DNA of 64,000 bases from Cyanobacteria bacterium SBLK (GCA_017746715.1 JAGHZQ010000081.1:1-64000), one strand, 5' to 3'; shown: positions 9,301 through 17,950, numbered from the stretch's first letter. The notes: a model not told the origin generated them from the letters alone. Translations and numbers: made by a program.

Positions 9301-10772
9301 CCATCATCTCCTGCAGCCACCACCAGAATAATGCCATTCTCTCGGGCGTATTCAAGAGCGTCTCGTTCGAGGGAAGTGAGTTCGTAACGAGTATCGCCGT
9401 CCGTGTCGATAAACGGAAAACTCAGATTCGCAACGCTATTAATCGATCGCTCGATCGTCGAGTTTTCGTAAGTTTCGATCCATTCTCTGTGCCTGTCTAC
9501 AAATTCTGTCAGGGATTCAGTCCAAGTTTCTGCATCTGCTCGTCCGATCCATGCCTCTGCATGAGGATTCAATCCTTCAACTTCATCGAGACCAAAAGCA
9601 CTATCTCGATCTTCAGCAATAACGATCCCCAGACGGTGGGTACCGGCTTCATTCCCTGCGTTGGGTTCAATGTAGGGATTGTTATCTCCATCAATCCAAT
9701 CTTGACCTTCACTAACCGGGCCGAGATCGAGATTGTCTTCAGTAAATCCCACATCAATAACGCCAACGAATGGTTGGTTTATCCAATCGTCTCGAAAATC
9801 TTTTTTGGGGAGTGGCGGTTCGGGTGGCAGTTCTAAATTACTCTCATCAACATACGCTTCGGCATAGGAGACGATCGCCTGTCCCATATCCGTACCCCGC
9901 CAATCTCGGTCGGGATCGATGACATCATCGATAAGTTCGGCTTCCCCGGTCGCCCCCCGAATCTGGAAGATTAGATCGTTATAATCGCGATCGAACCATC
10001 TATGTCCGGATCTGACATCTTCCATAACAAAAGTACTGCCATCGCCGGTGAGATCGCTCATTTGTCCGAGATGAAACATATCATCGGGATTGGCTGTCGC
10101 CAGAGAAAATAAGGGGGTTTTGGCGCCGCTAATGTCGGGATTTTCATAGACTTGCTCGATTTTTCCGTTGGGAACGAGCATGATGGCCAGGCGATCGCCC
10201 GGATTCATGCTAAAAGTTTTGATGCCTTGATATTCTCCTTGATTCCAATTTGTGTTTTCTCCTAACAGCCCGTCAAATCTTGCTCCTTCTGCGCGATCGC
10301 GAATTACTATTCGTCCGAGTTCCGAGTCAGACAGAGCGCGTCTGGCTGCTTCTTGAATAAATTCTTCCGAATCGATTTCTGCTTCTATGCCTTCGAGACT
10401 AAAAATTGCGAGTTCAAATTTATATTTCCCGCCATCATAGAGAAAATCAAGACTCACTTCTCCCGTTTCGCCAACGGTAAAATAACCTGAAGTAAAAGAC
10501 TCTGCCAAAGATGCCGGAGGACTCGTGAAGAACGGCAAAATTTCCAACTCCTCACCCAACAACTCTTCTGATACAGAAGCCGGTGGTGTTTCCATGTCTT
10601 CTATCTCATTCAAGGAAAGATCGACATCCTCAGAATCAACAAAATCATCTCCCAAATCTAAAATTCCACTAGGCGTAAGAATTGGTTCGAGAATTAAGCA
10701 TTGAGGTGATTTTTGGGGTTTGAAAGCCTCTGTCTTACTTTGACTGAATAATCGATACAGATAGTTAAACAT
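6351..10772 (-). CDS. giant double-subtilase (S8) with DUF4114 and P domains
   Basis: 1473 residues from ATG 10772 (MFNYLYRLF); a frame start 63 nt upstream is possible but lacks a better signal. Order: acidic N-terminus; DUF4114-like domain at ~180-275 (NPGDRLAIMLVPNG, RDYNDLIFQI); a first S8 fold at ~330-620; a beta linker; a second S8 fold at ~890-1330; and a C-terminal P/Homo B domain to the end. The second S8 has all catalytic residues: Asp910 (VDGGF), His1064 (HGHGT), Asn1164 (AAGNH), Ser1256 (GTSAAAP). In the first, Asp340 is kept but the His, Asn and Ser positions are Ala, Asp and Gly, so it should be inactive. A second P-like beta domain lies between Asp910 and His1064. No classical signal peptide is visible. 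It is convergent with the HlyD gene. Confidence 0.9.
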   Translation of the reverse strand: MFNYLYRLFSQSKTEAFKPQKSPQCLILEPILTPSGILDLGDDFVDSEDVDLSLNEIEDMETPPASVSEELLGEELEILPFFTSPPASLAESFTSGYFTVGETGEVSLDFLYDGGKYKFELAIFSLEGIEAEIDSEEFIQEAARRALSDSELGRIVIRDRAEGARFDGLLGENTNWNQGEYQGIKTFSMNPGDRLAIMLVPNGKIEQVYENPDISGAKTPLFSLATANPDDMFHLGQMSDLTGDGSTFVMEDVRSGHRWFDRDYNDLIFQIRGATGEAELIDDVIDPDRDWRGTDMGQAIVSYAEAYVDESNLELPPEPPLPKKDFRDDWINQPFVGVIDVGFTEDNLDLGPVSEGQDWIDGDNNPYIEPNAGNEAGTHRLGIVIAEDRDSAFGLDEVEGLNPHAEAWIGRADAETWTESLTEFVDRHREWIETYENSTIERSINSVANLSFPFIDTDGDTRYELTSLERDALEYARENGIILVVAAGDDGSVMPALAQASQEFDNIVTVGSSEGLERVEYSSYGKGLDILAEGGTKDNPIVSTVGTGTGTMAGTGVAASRATGAISRVWAANPGLNYRQIIDILKRTARDIDVPGEDEQTGAGLLNLPAAFYLATAVDSQDYEVPTRDDEPVEYTTGSGQPHPDSPLQAPEYLPEHLHISLDRIYNPGETISFLGAVQHREGISELTRVGLQLQKDGGEWTYLGEIADLSADPNIANQVLFDYELGVREPGKYRLRVIAYKGDSSVGATLERPFSVLSVPEGQELSDRVKLAIERAMSLEAHHPYVLERTHKWVVSVQTGLSASDLAASVGAENLGVTGHIPNTYLWEFPENLAPELLETSLAEKIGVEYAYPLIQDGGDFANNPQDEPLVTDGSQWHLQSDGNFDANITDTWEQHGVYGQGVTIGIVDGGFAIDDPTKNTIGHPDLLPNYRPDLSYDFDERDEYPDNAIQGTVVGYGPVIYGFQETIIARSWIVGEVANLTVNLDIDYETLDTLEVSLVSPSGYSVPLTLDSQGRVSQQIPDFQGQEAGGVWQIRWVDNQSSRRPKIALEHFSLDLETFHGHGTKVAGVAAARGDNNLGGSGVAPLAEWAGLRFNSDGTDDLKTANIFSHQNQNIDIYNNSWGTPFFKSLPNTQYALERAVNEGTETGRNGLGNIVVFAAGNHAAIGGNVNQNTLANARQTIAVGAIDNEGKQASSLDWRGDRSFYSAPGSSVLISAQAGYNPEISDRRITTTDLYSDDGDDTNDYTDSFRGTSAAAPLVSGAIALMLEANPDLTWRDVQHILIETAQKNDPDDDDWYQNQAGYWVNHKYGFGAIDADAAVQAAKTWIPVDEEMTASGEAIVNQAISDATDTQTFPLTSTIEITEDMELEWIEVTLNALHSHLGDLEVTLTAPDGTRSVLAQQHPPHTTTAYDFDDDRRHWTFTTARHWGESSVGTWTLEVVDTDRGNGRWWTDGHRWKDWKIDLYGTNQS

Positions 10773-10987
10773 GGAAAGGTTTGTCTTCTGAAAATGATGG
10801 GTCAACAATATTATATCGATCGATCCAAAAAACACAAGATTTAACTATATCAATCTGTTGACTGAGTATGATTTAGGAACGGAATGTTTGCGACATATCT
10901 CAATCGCAGTCAATATAAATTTTTTTTAAGGGCACAACATCAAAAGGGCCTAAAGCCGCGATCTCCACGCTATTGGTGTCCTTCGGG

Positions 10988-11776
10988 TTATTGCGAGTTG
11001 CCGTAAAATTCGGGAAATTGACGACCGCAATCTTTGCAGAGATAGCGTTGTTTGCCGTGACGATGCCCATTTTTCGAACAGTTTTGGGAATGACAGCGCG
11101 GACATTTCATTACTTTCATTACCTCAAAGGAGAGTGCGTCTTTCCCTCGCGATCGCTCATTACCAAAATAAGGGCGCAAATAAGAGACAAATAGGGTGCA
11201 AACTTCCTCATAGATCTGCTGGCGATAGGCTTCATCATTACTTCGCAAAGCCAGTAAAATCAAGGCATTCCCGGCGTGAACGCAAACTTCGGCCAGGCGC
11301 ATTCGTTTTTGGAGATCGAGGTGGGGGTTGCGAGGTTCGAGATGTCCGGCAATAAAAGAGATTGCTTCTCCCGTCAGGCGATCGTCGATGGTTTGGAACA
11401 TTTCATTCGAGGTGTAATACTGTACGAAAACAGCTCGAGAAATGGGATTTTCAAAGAGCTGGGCGACAGAATCGATAACGATTTTGAAAAACTCTTCTAA
11501 GGGAAGTTCTGCAAAGGATTCCACCTCTTGGGATGCCCACATTTGATGCACTCGTTCGAGGTGACGCAATTCTAAAGCGTGAAAAATAGCGAGTTTATCA
11601 GGGAAAAATTGATACAGAGAACCGATCGCCGTGTTGGCACGTTCCGCGATCGCGTGGGTCGTCGCAGTTTCGTAGCCAACCTCTGTAAAGATTTCAGCTG
11701 CCGCTTGCAAGATTTTTTCAACCCGTTGCCGTCCCCGTTTTTGTTTGGGACTGCGACGCATTTTAGGTTCGGACAT
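10988..11776 (-). CDS. TetR-family regulator fused to a transposase-type zinc ribbon
   Basis: 262 residues from ATG 11776. The start is placed there rather than 69 nt upstream because the upstream segment carries a direct-repeat operator. Residues ~13-60 form a TetR helix-turn-helix (RVEKILQAAAEIF, then TTHAIAERANTAIGSLYQFF). A ligand-binding-type helical domain follows. The last ~44 residues (nt 10988-11119) are a four-Cys zinc ribbon, CPRCHSQNC then YLCKDCGRQF, typical of the N-terminus of IS1-type transposases. The family normally lacks it, and it probably entered through an IS fragment. The gene is divergent from a Rieske oxygenase, its likely target. Confidence 0.85.
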   Translation of the reverse strand: MSEPKMRRSPKQKRGRQRVEKILQAAAEIFTEVGYETATTHAIAERANTAIGSLYQFFPDKLAIFHALELRHLERVHQMWASQEVESFAELPLEEFFKIVIDSVAQLFENPISRAVFVQYYTSNEMFQTIDDRLTGEAISFIAGHLEPRNPHLDLQKRMRLAEVCVHAGNALILLALRSNDEAYRQQIYEEVCTLFVSYLRPYFGNERSRGKDALSFEVMKVMKCPRCHSQNCSKNGHRHGKQRYLCKDCGRQFPEFYGNSQ

Positions 11777-11800
11777 TTTTGGGTTTGCTCTTGACAAAGA

Positions 11801-11849
11801 CGAATAATCTGTCATATTTTTAAAGAAACGCGAATAATAAGTCACATTT
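11801..11849. promoter_or_regulatory. direct-repeat operator between tetR-type gene and Rieske gene
   Basis: CGAATAATCTGTCATATTT at 11801-11819 is repeated at 11831-11849 with three mismatches, a spacing of 30 bp or about three helical turns on the same face. It fills the short divergent intergenic region and ends just before the Rieske ATG at 11855. It is the best candidate binding site for the adjacent TetR protein. That is inference from position. Confidence 0.6.
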
Positions 11850-11854
11850 ATCCC

Positions 11855-12820
11855 ATGAATCCTATTTTATCCGGTGCGCCTTGGTTAGTTGCCCATCGGT
11901 CGATGCTGAGTGCGGATCGACCCTACAAAATTACCCTCAACGGTTGCGATCGCGTACTTTGGCAGGATGCCGAAGGGGAGATTGCCGCGATCGCAAATGT
12001 TTGTCCTCACCTGCAAGCCCCCCTCTCGGAAGGATGGATCGACCCCCAACGGGGTACTATTACCTGTCCTTTTCATGCCTTGGAGTTCGATCGCGAAGGT
12101 TGTCTCTTGCAAAAAGACGCGCCCCGAGGAAAGCCATTATTAGAGACTTTAGAGTTAATTATTGTTGATGATTTCATCTGGACTTATGGCGGATTCGAGC
12201 CGCGTTTGCCCATTCCCGAACTCCATCAGAGAATTGCAGGAGAGTATGAATTTGTCGGAGTTTCCGGCAATAAGAGCATTCAAGGAGATTTTCTGACGAG
12301 TTTGTTAATCAATTACGATTACAATCATCAAAATGGCACCCATCGGGAACTCTTTCGCGTGCGGGAAAACCCCATTTCAAATTATGAGGAAAACGGCTAT
12401 TATACCAAGCTCGTACAAACCGTCGTTTGCGAGAAAAATACTTGGTTGGAGATCCTGCAAAATCCGGCGATTTTAATGACTCCCAAAACCTATGATGCCA
12501 ACATGGAATATGCGTTTCCTTCGACAACGGTTTTCTCGACGCAAATGGGAGCATTTGAGATTGCTCAAGTTCATATTCTCTATCCGGAAACGAGCGATCG
12601 CACGCGCACTTTCGTGTTATGTTTTGCCAAATTTAACAACCCACTTCTCAAACTCTTGCTGAAAAACTTTTTTCTCAAAGCCGTCGATACCGTAGTCGAG
12701 CAAGATAGTACGGCGATCGAGCATTCTTATCCGCGATCGCGCCCCAAAATTCGTCTTCCCAAAGAAGAAGTTATGGATTATGCGCTCGGCCTCTATCAAA
12801 ATTGGCCGCCCGAATCTTAA
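11855..12820 (+). CDS. Rieske non-heme iron oxygenase, alpha-subunit type
   Basis: 321 residues. An N-terminal Rieske [2Fe-2S] domain has CPH (~49-51) and CPFH (~68-71) ligand pairs. A catalytic-domain motif D-x2-H-x4-H (YDYNHQNGTH, ~150-159) supplies mononuclear iron ligands. This architecture is that of ring-hydroxylating or demethylating oxygenases, which take electrons from ferredoxin. The substrate cannot be told. It is transcribed away from a TetR-family gene, which suggests inducer-controlled expression. A short TGATAAC repeat follows the stop codon. Confidence 0.87.
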   Translation: MNPILSGAPWLVAHRSMLSADRPYKITLNGCDRVLWQDAEGEIAAIANVCPHLQAPLSEGWIDPQRGTITCPFHALEFDREGCLLQKDAPRGKPLLETLELIIVDDFIWTYGGFEPRLPIPELHQRIAGEYEFVGVSGNKSIQGDFLTSLLINYDYNHQNGTHRELFRVRENPISNYEENGYYTKLVQTVVCEKNTWLEILQNPAILMTPKTYDANMEYAFPSTTVFSTQMGAFEIAQVHILYPETSDRTRTFVLCFAKFNNPLLKLLLKNFFLKAVDTVVEQDSTAIEHSYPRSRPKIRLPKEEVMDYALGLYQNWPPES

Positions 12821-12849
12821 AATTTTCCACTGATAACTGATAACTGCAA

Positions 12850-14265
12850 TTATCCGGCGACCACAACATCGCGAATTCGCAAACTGGGACTGCCGCAACC
12901 GACGGGTAAACCGCTTTGTCCGCCCTTGCCGCAGCCCCCCGACTCATCCCAATAAAAATCATCCGCGATCGCCTCAATATTCCCCAAAGTTTTAAAGACA
13001 TTTCCCGAAAGCGTCACATCTCGAACTTGTTCGGCCAATTTTCCATGACGAATCATCCACGCTTCTCCAGCACTAAAAGTAAACATTTCTCCATTCGTCA
13101 TTCCCCTCAACCAATTGCGAGCGTAGACCCCTTCTTTAATATCCCGAAATAAATCGCCAACGGGAGTGCTTCCCCTAGCGATCCAAGTATTGGTCATACG
13201 AACGATAGGCGGAAAGTGATAGTTAAGACAGCGAGCATTGCCCGTAGGTCGTTCGCCCAATTTTCCCGCCGTTTCCCGAGAGTGCAAGCGTCCCACCAAA
13301 ACGCCATTTTTAATTAATTGCGTCGTTGTTGCTGGCGTTCCCTCATCGTCATAGTAATAACTGCCGCGATGTCCCTCCGGGGCAGCACCGTCAAAAATTT
13401 GTAAATCCGCACTGCCAAAACGCTTGCCCATGCTCATCACCTCCAACAAATCCGGATTTTCATAAGCCGTATCGGCCTCTGAGAGATGGCCAAAAGCCTC
13501 GTGAACGAACAAACCCCCCAAAATGGGGTCGATGACGACCGGATAGGAATTCCCTTTGATTGGAGGCAAAGAGAGAGATTTAACGGCACGTTTGGCTGCT
13601 CCTCGCACCCGTTCGTCGAGGTCGAGCAAATCTTCGTAGCCCTTGCGAGATCCCATAGTTTCCCGTCCCGTTTGTACCGTTTCCCCGTTTCGGGCGGTGG
13701 CAGAAAAGCGCATTTCCATATCCGCCCAAGATTGATCGATCGCCGTCCCTTCCGACGTAAATAAGAGAATGCGCTGATTGCGATCGCCGTAACTCACGGA
13801 AGTTGTCGCAATGCGATCGTCAGCTTGGCGGAGTAGGCTATTGTAGCGATCGCAGAGTTTCTTCTTTTGCAGTAAGGGAACGTGCTGGGGATCCGTCCCG
13901 AGGAGAGGAAGTTGGCAAATGATTCGGACGGGTTCGATAGGAGCCAAGATCGTCTCCCCTTCCCCCACCAATTTTGCCGCCGAGAGGGCCTCTTCAACGC
14001 GATCGCTTAACTGTTCGAGGCAATTAAAACTGCTTGTCCCCCATCCTCCCTTGTAACAAGCGCGAACCTGTCCTCCTAGGGAAACATCTTCGCTGAGGGT
14101 TTCCACGCGTTCCCCTCGCAAGAGAATATTGGTTCCCCGAGACGTTTCGAGGCGAATGCTGAGGAAATCCGCCCGGCGACCATAGCGGGTCATAACATCA
14201 GCCAATTGATTTTTATAGTCATTCAGGCGATCGAACATCTCAATTCCAGCAATTTCTCTCCGCAT
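12850..14265 (-). CDS. tldD: TldD-family metallopeptidase
   Basis: 471 residues. The zinc motif HEAFGH sits in VHEAFGHLSEADTAYENP, the TldD signature, and later motifs (GRLHSRETAG, NARCLN, FTFSAGEAW) fit the family. TldD acts with PmbA/TldE as a heterodimeric protease that degrades unfolded peptides and processes some ribosomal peptide precursors. No pmbA is visible in the window. An internal ATG at residue 10 (nt 14238) is an alternative start. The 3' end converges with the Rieske gene. Confidence 0.92.
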   Translation of the reverse strand: MRREIAGIEMFDRLNDYKNQLADVMTRYGRRADFLSIRLETSRGTNILLRGERVETLSEDVSLGGQVRACYKGGWGTSSFNCLEQLSDRVEEALSAAKLVGEGETILAPIEPVRIICQLPLLGTDPQHVPLLQKKKLCDRYNSLLRQADDRIATTSVSYGDRNQRILLFTSEGTAIDQSWADMEMRFSATARNGETVQTGRETMGSRKGYEDLLDLDERVRGAAKRAVKSLSLPPIKGNSYPVVIDPILGGLFVHEAFGHLSEADTAYENPDLLEVMSMGKRFGSADLQIFDGAAPEGHRGSYYYDDEGTPATTTQLIKNGVLVGRLHSRETAGKLGERPTGNARCLNYHFPPIVRMTNTWIARGSTPVGDLFRDIKEGVYARNWLRGMTNGEMFTFSAGEAWMIRHGKLAEQVRDVTLSGNVFKTLGNIEAIADDFYWDESGGCGKGGQSGLPVGCGSPSLRIRDVVVAG

Positions 14266-14463
14266 CTATTATCGGGGCAGTCCGGACGATCGCCACAAAA
14301 ATTTACATTTCCCTAGAAGGGAAACCGAAGTTCTCGGACAAAAAAGCAAGCCATAAGAATTTGTTAGGATTTTTGTATAGCCTTATTTGGTAGGCTGAAG
14401 AGAGATAGACTCGAGGGAGAGCAATAACAATTTTTCAAAATATTAACCCTCGAAAAATTGTTC

Positions 14464-14484
14464 TTGACTCTTGACTCTTGACTC
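14464..14484 (+). repeat. TTGACTC heptanucleotide repeat x3
   Basis: Three tandem TTGACTC units lie upstream of the EGY-type gene. They contain TTG codons that open a spurious 5' extension of that gene. They are typical of cyanobacterial short tandem repeats. Confidence 0.8.
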
Positions 14485-14549
14485 CTTCACCGGACGAGTC
14501 AAAATTCGCGATCGCCGCCCCAAAGCGGAGAATCAACCTTATTTTGCTT

Positions 14550-16028
14550 ATGGAAACTATCGAAATTATACTCCTAATTTTTCTCGGTATAGTCAGTTAT
14601 TTTATCGTGAAGCAGAGCGTCGCGAATATCACGAAAACCCCCATTTGGCTCTTGTGGCTCGTTCTGATGACTCCGCCCCTGCTCTTAACCGCGTGGATGC
14701 TGGTTTTGGGAAAAGCTCACCCCCTGCCTTTACCCTTACTGGTCATTCCTTTCGTTCTGTGTCCGTTCCTGTATTGGTGGCTCATTCAAAAAGGACGACC
14801 AACCCCCCCGCCAGAAGAAAAAACGCCATCCCCCGAGACAAAATCCCCGCGTTCCCCCATCGCGAATACTCCTCGTCCCCTGACCCCCGACGAAGAAAAA
14901 AGTCTCCGCAAATGCTTTCCTTGGGGGGTTTATTACCTGCAAGCCGTCGATTATCGCCCCCAAGCCATTCTCTGTCGGGGTCGTCTCAAATCCAACGCCG
15001 ATCGCGCCTACGAAACCGTACGGGATAATGTCGAAGCCAAATTCGGCGATCGCTTCCTCCTGATTTTTCATGAAGGTGCTGCCAATAAGCCTTTTTTTGC
15101 CCTCGTTCCCAACCCCCGCGCCCGAGGGCGAGAAATATCAACCCGAGAAGTTCCCCTCGAGCAACCGAGATTGGTTTTGAGTCTCTTTGTCATTACCCTG
15201 TTTACCACCACCTACGCGGGGGCGATTTTTGCGGGGGTTCCCCAAGAACAACTCCACGCCAATCCCGCCCTCTTTCGACAGGGATTGCCCTACAGTCTGG
15301 CATTGTTAGCCGTTTTGGGAGTGCATGAATTCGGTCATTACGGTGCTGCTATCTACTATCGGATTCGTACGACTTTGCCCTATTTCATCCCCATTCCCTT
15401 CTTTTTAGGGACCCTCGGAGCATTCAGTCAAAAGCGATCGCCAGTTCCCAATCGCCGCGCCCTTTTCGATATTGCTTTCGCCGGATCCATTAGCGGTTTT
15501 CTCGTGACTTTGCCCCTGTTAATTTGGGGACTGTCTCTCTCGGAAGTCGTGGAACTTTCCGAACAATCAAATCTTTTTCAGTTTACCGCTCTCGATCCCC
15601 GTTTTTCCTTCTTTCTGGCTGTTTCGGGCAAACTCGCTCTCGGGGAGAGTTTGGGAGCGGGTATGGGAATTAACCTGCATCCTTTAGCGATCGCCGGCTA
15701 TTTGGGGGTTATTGTCACCGCTTTAAATTTAATGCCCGTGGGTCAGTTGGACGGGGGACACATCGTTCATGCCATGTTCGGTCAGCGTGCCGCCGCTGCC
15801 ATCGGTCAAGTGGCGCGCTTGTTAATGCTTCTCTTTGCCTTTGCGCGATCGGAATTTATCATTTGGGCAATCCTTTTATTATTCATGCCCAATACCGACG
15901 AACCCGCCCTCAACGATGTGACGGACCTCGATAACAAGCGAGATTTTCTCGGTTTGTGCGCCCTCGCCCTCTTAGTTTTTATTTTGCTCCCGTTACCGGG
16001 TAAATTAGCTAATGTATTAGGCGTGTGA
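14550..16028 (+). CDS. EGY-like site-2 protease (M50)
   Basis: 492 residues from ATG 14550. A longer TTG start at 14478 would lie inside the heptanucleotide repeat and is unlikely. Two N-terminal membrane helices are followed by a soluble region and a C-terminal multi-helix core with zinc motif HEFGH at 259-263 and the second motif NLMPVGQLDGGH. GTLGAFSQKRSPVPNRRALFDIA is the conserved stretch of the plant EGY/cyanobacterial S2P branch. Such proteases cut substrates within membranes, often in regulated signalling. The cognate substrate is not apparent nearby. Confidence 0.9.
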   Translation: METIEIILLIFLGIVSYFIVKQSVANITKTPIWLLWLVLMTPPLLLTAWMLVLGKAHPLPLPLLVIPFVLCPFLYWWLIQKGRPTPPPEEKTPSPETKSPRSPIANTPRPLTPDEEKSLRKCFPWGVYYLQAVDYRPQAILCRGRLKSNADRAYETVRDNVEAKFGDRFLLIFHEGAANKPFFALVPNPRARGREISTREVPLEQPRLVLSLFVITLFTTTYAGAIFAGVPQEQLHANPALFRQGLPYSLALLAVLGVHEFGHYGAAIYYRIRTTLPYFIPIPFFLGTLGAFSQKRSPVPNRRALFDIAFAGSISGFLVTLPLLIWGLSLSEVVELSEQSNLFQFTALDPRFSFFLAVSGKLALGESLGAGMGINLHPLAIAGYLGVIVTALNLMPVGQLDGGHIVHAMFGQRAAAAIGQVARLLMLLFAFARSEFIIWAILLLFMPNTDEPALNDVTDLDNKRDFLGLCALALLVFILLPLPGKLANVLGV

Positions 16029-16045
16029 TATCAGTCACCAGTGAT

Positions 16046-16180
16046 GCGACCCCGGCGAATCGAATTCGCCTAGCAGTCAGACCCCTCCTCGGACGGGGCT
16101 TTCAAGCACCTGAACTCAATTCAGGTGACAGCCCCTCCGCAAGACGCAAGCGGTGCGACCCCGCGACGACGAAAGTCGCA
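16046..16180 (+). repeat. extragenic cluster of four hairpins
   Basis: The 234-nt gap after the EGY-type gene has a series of perfect stems. GGCGAAT/ATTCGCC lies at 16054-16070. A nested hairpin follows, with an outer GGGGCT/AGCCCC (about 16095-16135) and an inner CACCTGAA/TTCAGGTG (16107-16127). GCGAC/GTCGC lies at about 16162-16178. A nominal 77-codon frame crosses this region but has no coding character. It resembles a mosaic repetitive extragenic palindrome element, or possibly a structured RNA. Confidence 0.65.
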
Positions 16181-16262
16181 AGGGAACGCGCACCAAGAGA
16201 GGGAATGCTGACCGAGAGAGGGAACGCGCATCAAACCACCTCACAACCTCACCAGTGACCAA

Positions 16263-17912
16263 ATGGCCGAGTTAACACCGGAGTGGCGCAATTACCACTA
16301 CTTGATCGAAGCGGAACGGGCAGGCATCCACAAGCCCATTTTGGCGGCACTTCATCGCGTTCATCGCGCCCCCATTCTGAAGGATGGGGAAACGGGATTG
16401 GGGGTAGCGACAGAGGACGGACTCGATCCGGAGCACCTCGATAGTTTTCCAGAACAGGTGCAATATGCTGCCAATCTCGTTCGGACGATTACCGACGATC
16501 TGGCGGGACAGCAATGGCAAAATCGCGATCTTTGGAATGCCCGTGAAGGGCGATACAGCGATCGCGTAGTGGAAGTCATTGCGGGAGGCTATTTGCCGCA
16601 ATTGAAAGAGGGAACGACGGGACAACTCCTCGCCTGCGATCGCGATCGGCTTTTAGAGGCCTATAAAAATGATATTGCTACGGATTATGACGGTCGCTAC
16701 ATTCCTCAAAATCTGGCAGACTTAGACAAGCAACTCCTCGCCCTCACCGAACGAATAGCCGAATATTACTCCGGACTGACTCACCAAAGAGAAGCCCTCC
16801 TTGCTGCCGTTCGCATCTGGCGGCGTTTGGATACAGTTGATGCCGCAATCGCTTCTCTCGCCCGAGATGAAAAAGTACAGGCTTCTCAATTGCAAAGCGA
16901 TCGCCTTGATGTCGCCCTCAAACAGTTCGTCCAGCGCCTCTCCGGCAACTATAGCGGCTATCCCCACCAACGGGAAGCCCTATTGCGCTTAACTCAATAT
17001 TGGCGGCAACTGCCCTCCCGCGAAGAAGCGATCGTCTCCCTCGAAGCCGCCACCAGTCCCGATCCGGGGTTGCGGGTTTTTGATGCCTCCCTCCTCAATT
17101 TCATTCAGCGCATCCCCCACTATTACGAAGGCAAGGGCAGCCAGCGAAACGCGATTACAGAGGGATTTCGCCTTTGGCAGCAGTTGGACTCTCGCACTTC
17201 CGCCTTGGCAAAATTGGGCATCGATCCTAAAATTTTAAGTGCCAGTCCCGAGTCCCGAGACGATCTAAAACGCGTGGCAACCCAACTCGATCGCGAACTT
17301 CTCAATTTTATTCGCCGCATTCCCAGCTACTATGGCGAAAATCACCAGCAAAGAGAGTCGCTCATCCGCATCGTCCAGTTATGGCGGGGATTAAAAACGC
17401 GTTCCGCCGCCCTTGCGTCTTTAATTGAAGATACCAAACGCCTCGAAAAAGAAAAAGCCAGCGAGCGAGATAAACCAACGATTATTATTCCCGATCGCCC
17501 CGATCGCTGGACGCGACACAATATTCAACTAGCCGCCACCATTCTCCCCAATGGTAATTTTACTTGGGCTGAAGCCACCAAAGGCGGGACGCGCATGCCT
17601 CCCAACGATGCCACCTTTAATGCCATGATCCGCATTGCCACCCTCGCCCAACAAGCGCGAGATCGCGTCGGTCGTCCCTTTATCATTACCAGTTGGTATC
17701 GCCCGCCCCATATCAACCGAGCTGTAGGTGGCGCAAAATACAGCCGCCATATCGTCGGCGACGCGATCGATTTTGTCTGCGACAATCTCACGGGCAATCA
17801 ACTGTACTGGCTGTTGGATCCGTGGTGGCCTGGCGGTTTGGGACGCTATACCCGATACTCCAATCTCTGTCATATCGATGCTCGAGGCTATCGCGCTCGC
17901 TGGCACTATTAA
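16263..17912 (+). CDS. M15-type D,D-carboxypeptidase-like protein with four internal repeats
   Basis: 549 residues. The C-terminal ~130 residues are a peptidase M15 domain: SWYRPPHINRAVGGAKYSRH, then GDAIDF and a final CHID supply the expected zinc ligands. Such domains trim peptidoglycan stem peptides or, in phage proteins, act as endolysins. Upstream are four copies of a ~42-residue unit (consensus: Leu-rich start, F-x-R-I/L-x-x-YY, HQRE-like, then WR-x-L) at roughly 157-200, 219-261, 277-320 and 345-388. A winged N-terminal segment precedes them. No signal peptide is visible, so export, if any, needs another route. Confidence 0.82.
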   Translation: MAELTPEWRNYHYLIEAERAGIHKPILAALHRVHRAPILKDGETGLGVATEDGLDPEHLDSFPEQVQYAANLVRTITDDLAGQQWQNRDLWNAREGRYSDRVVEVIAGGYLPQLKEGTTGQLLACDRDRLLEAYKNDIATDYDGRYIPQNLADLDKQLLALTERIAEYYSGLTHQREALLAAVRIWRRLDTVDAAIASLARDEKVQASQLQSDRLDVALKQFVQRLSGNYSGYPHQREALLRLTQYWRQLPSREEAIVSLEAATSPDPGLRVFDASLLNFIQRIPHYYEGKGSQRNAITEGFRLWQQLDSRTSALAKLGIDPKILSASPESRDDLKRVATQLDRELLNFIRRIPSYYGENHQQRESLIRIVQLWRGLKTRSAALASLIEDTKRLEKEKASERDKPTIIIPDRPDRWTRHNIQLAATILPNGNFTWAEATKGGTRMPPNDATFNAMIRIATLAQQARDRVGRPFIITSWYRPPHINRAVGGAKYSRHIVGDAIDFVCDNLTGNQLYWLLDPWWPGGLGRYTRYSNLCHIDARGYRARWHY

Positions 17913-17922
17913 TCGATCGCGA

Positions 17923-17950
17923 ATCGGGACGTAGCATGCTACATCCCGAT
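17923..17950. terminator. 28-nt palindrome after the M15-type gene
   Basis: ATCGGGA-C-GTAGC/GCTAC-A-TCCCGAT forms a near-perfect hairpin 11 nt after the stop codon. No T tract follows, so intrinsic termination is uncertain. Confidence 0.4.

Noticed and set aside
16025..16258. 77-codon frame after the EGY-type gene
   Set aside because: It runs through a series of perfect hairpins, has no RBS and no coding bias.
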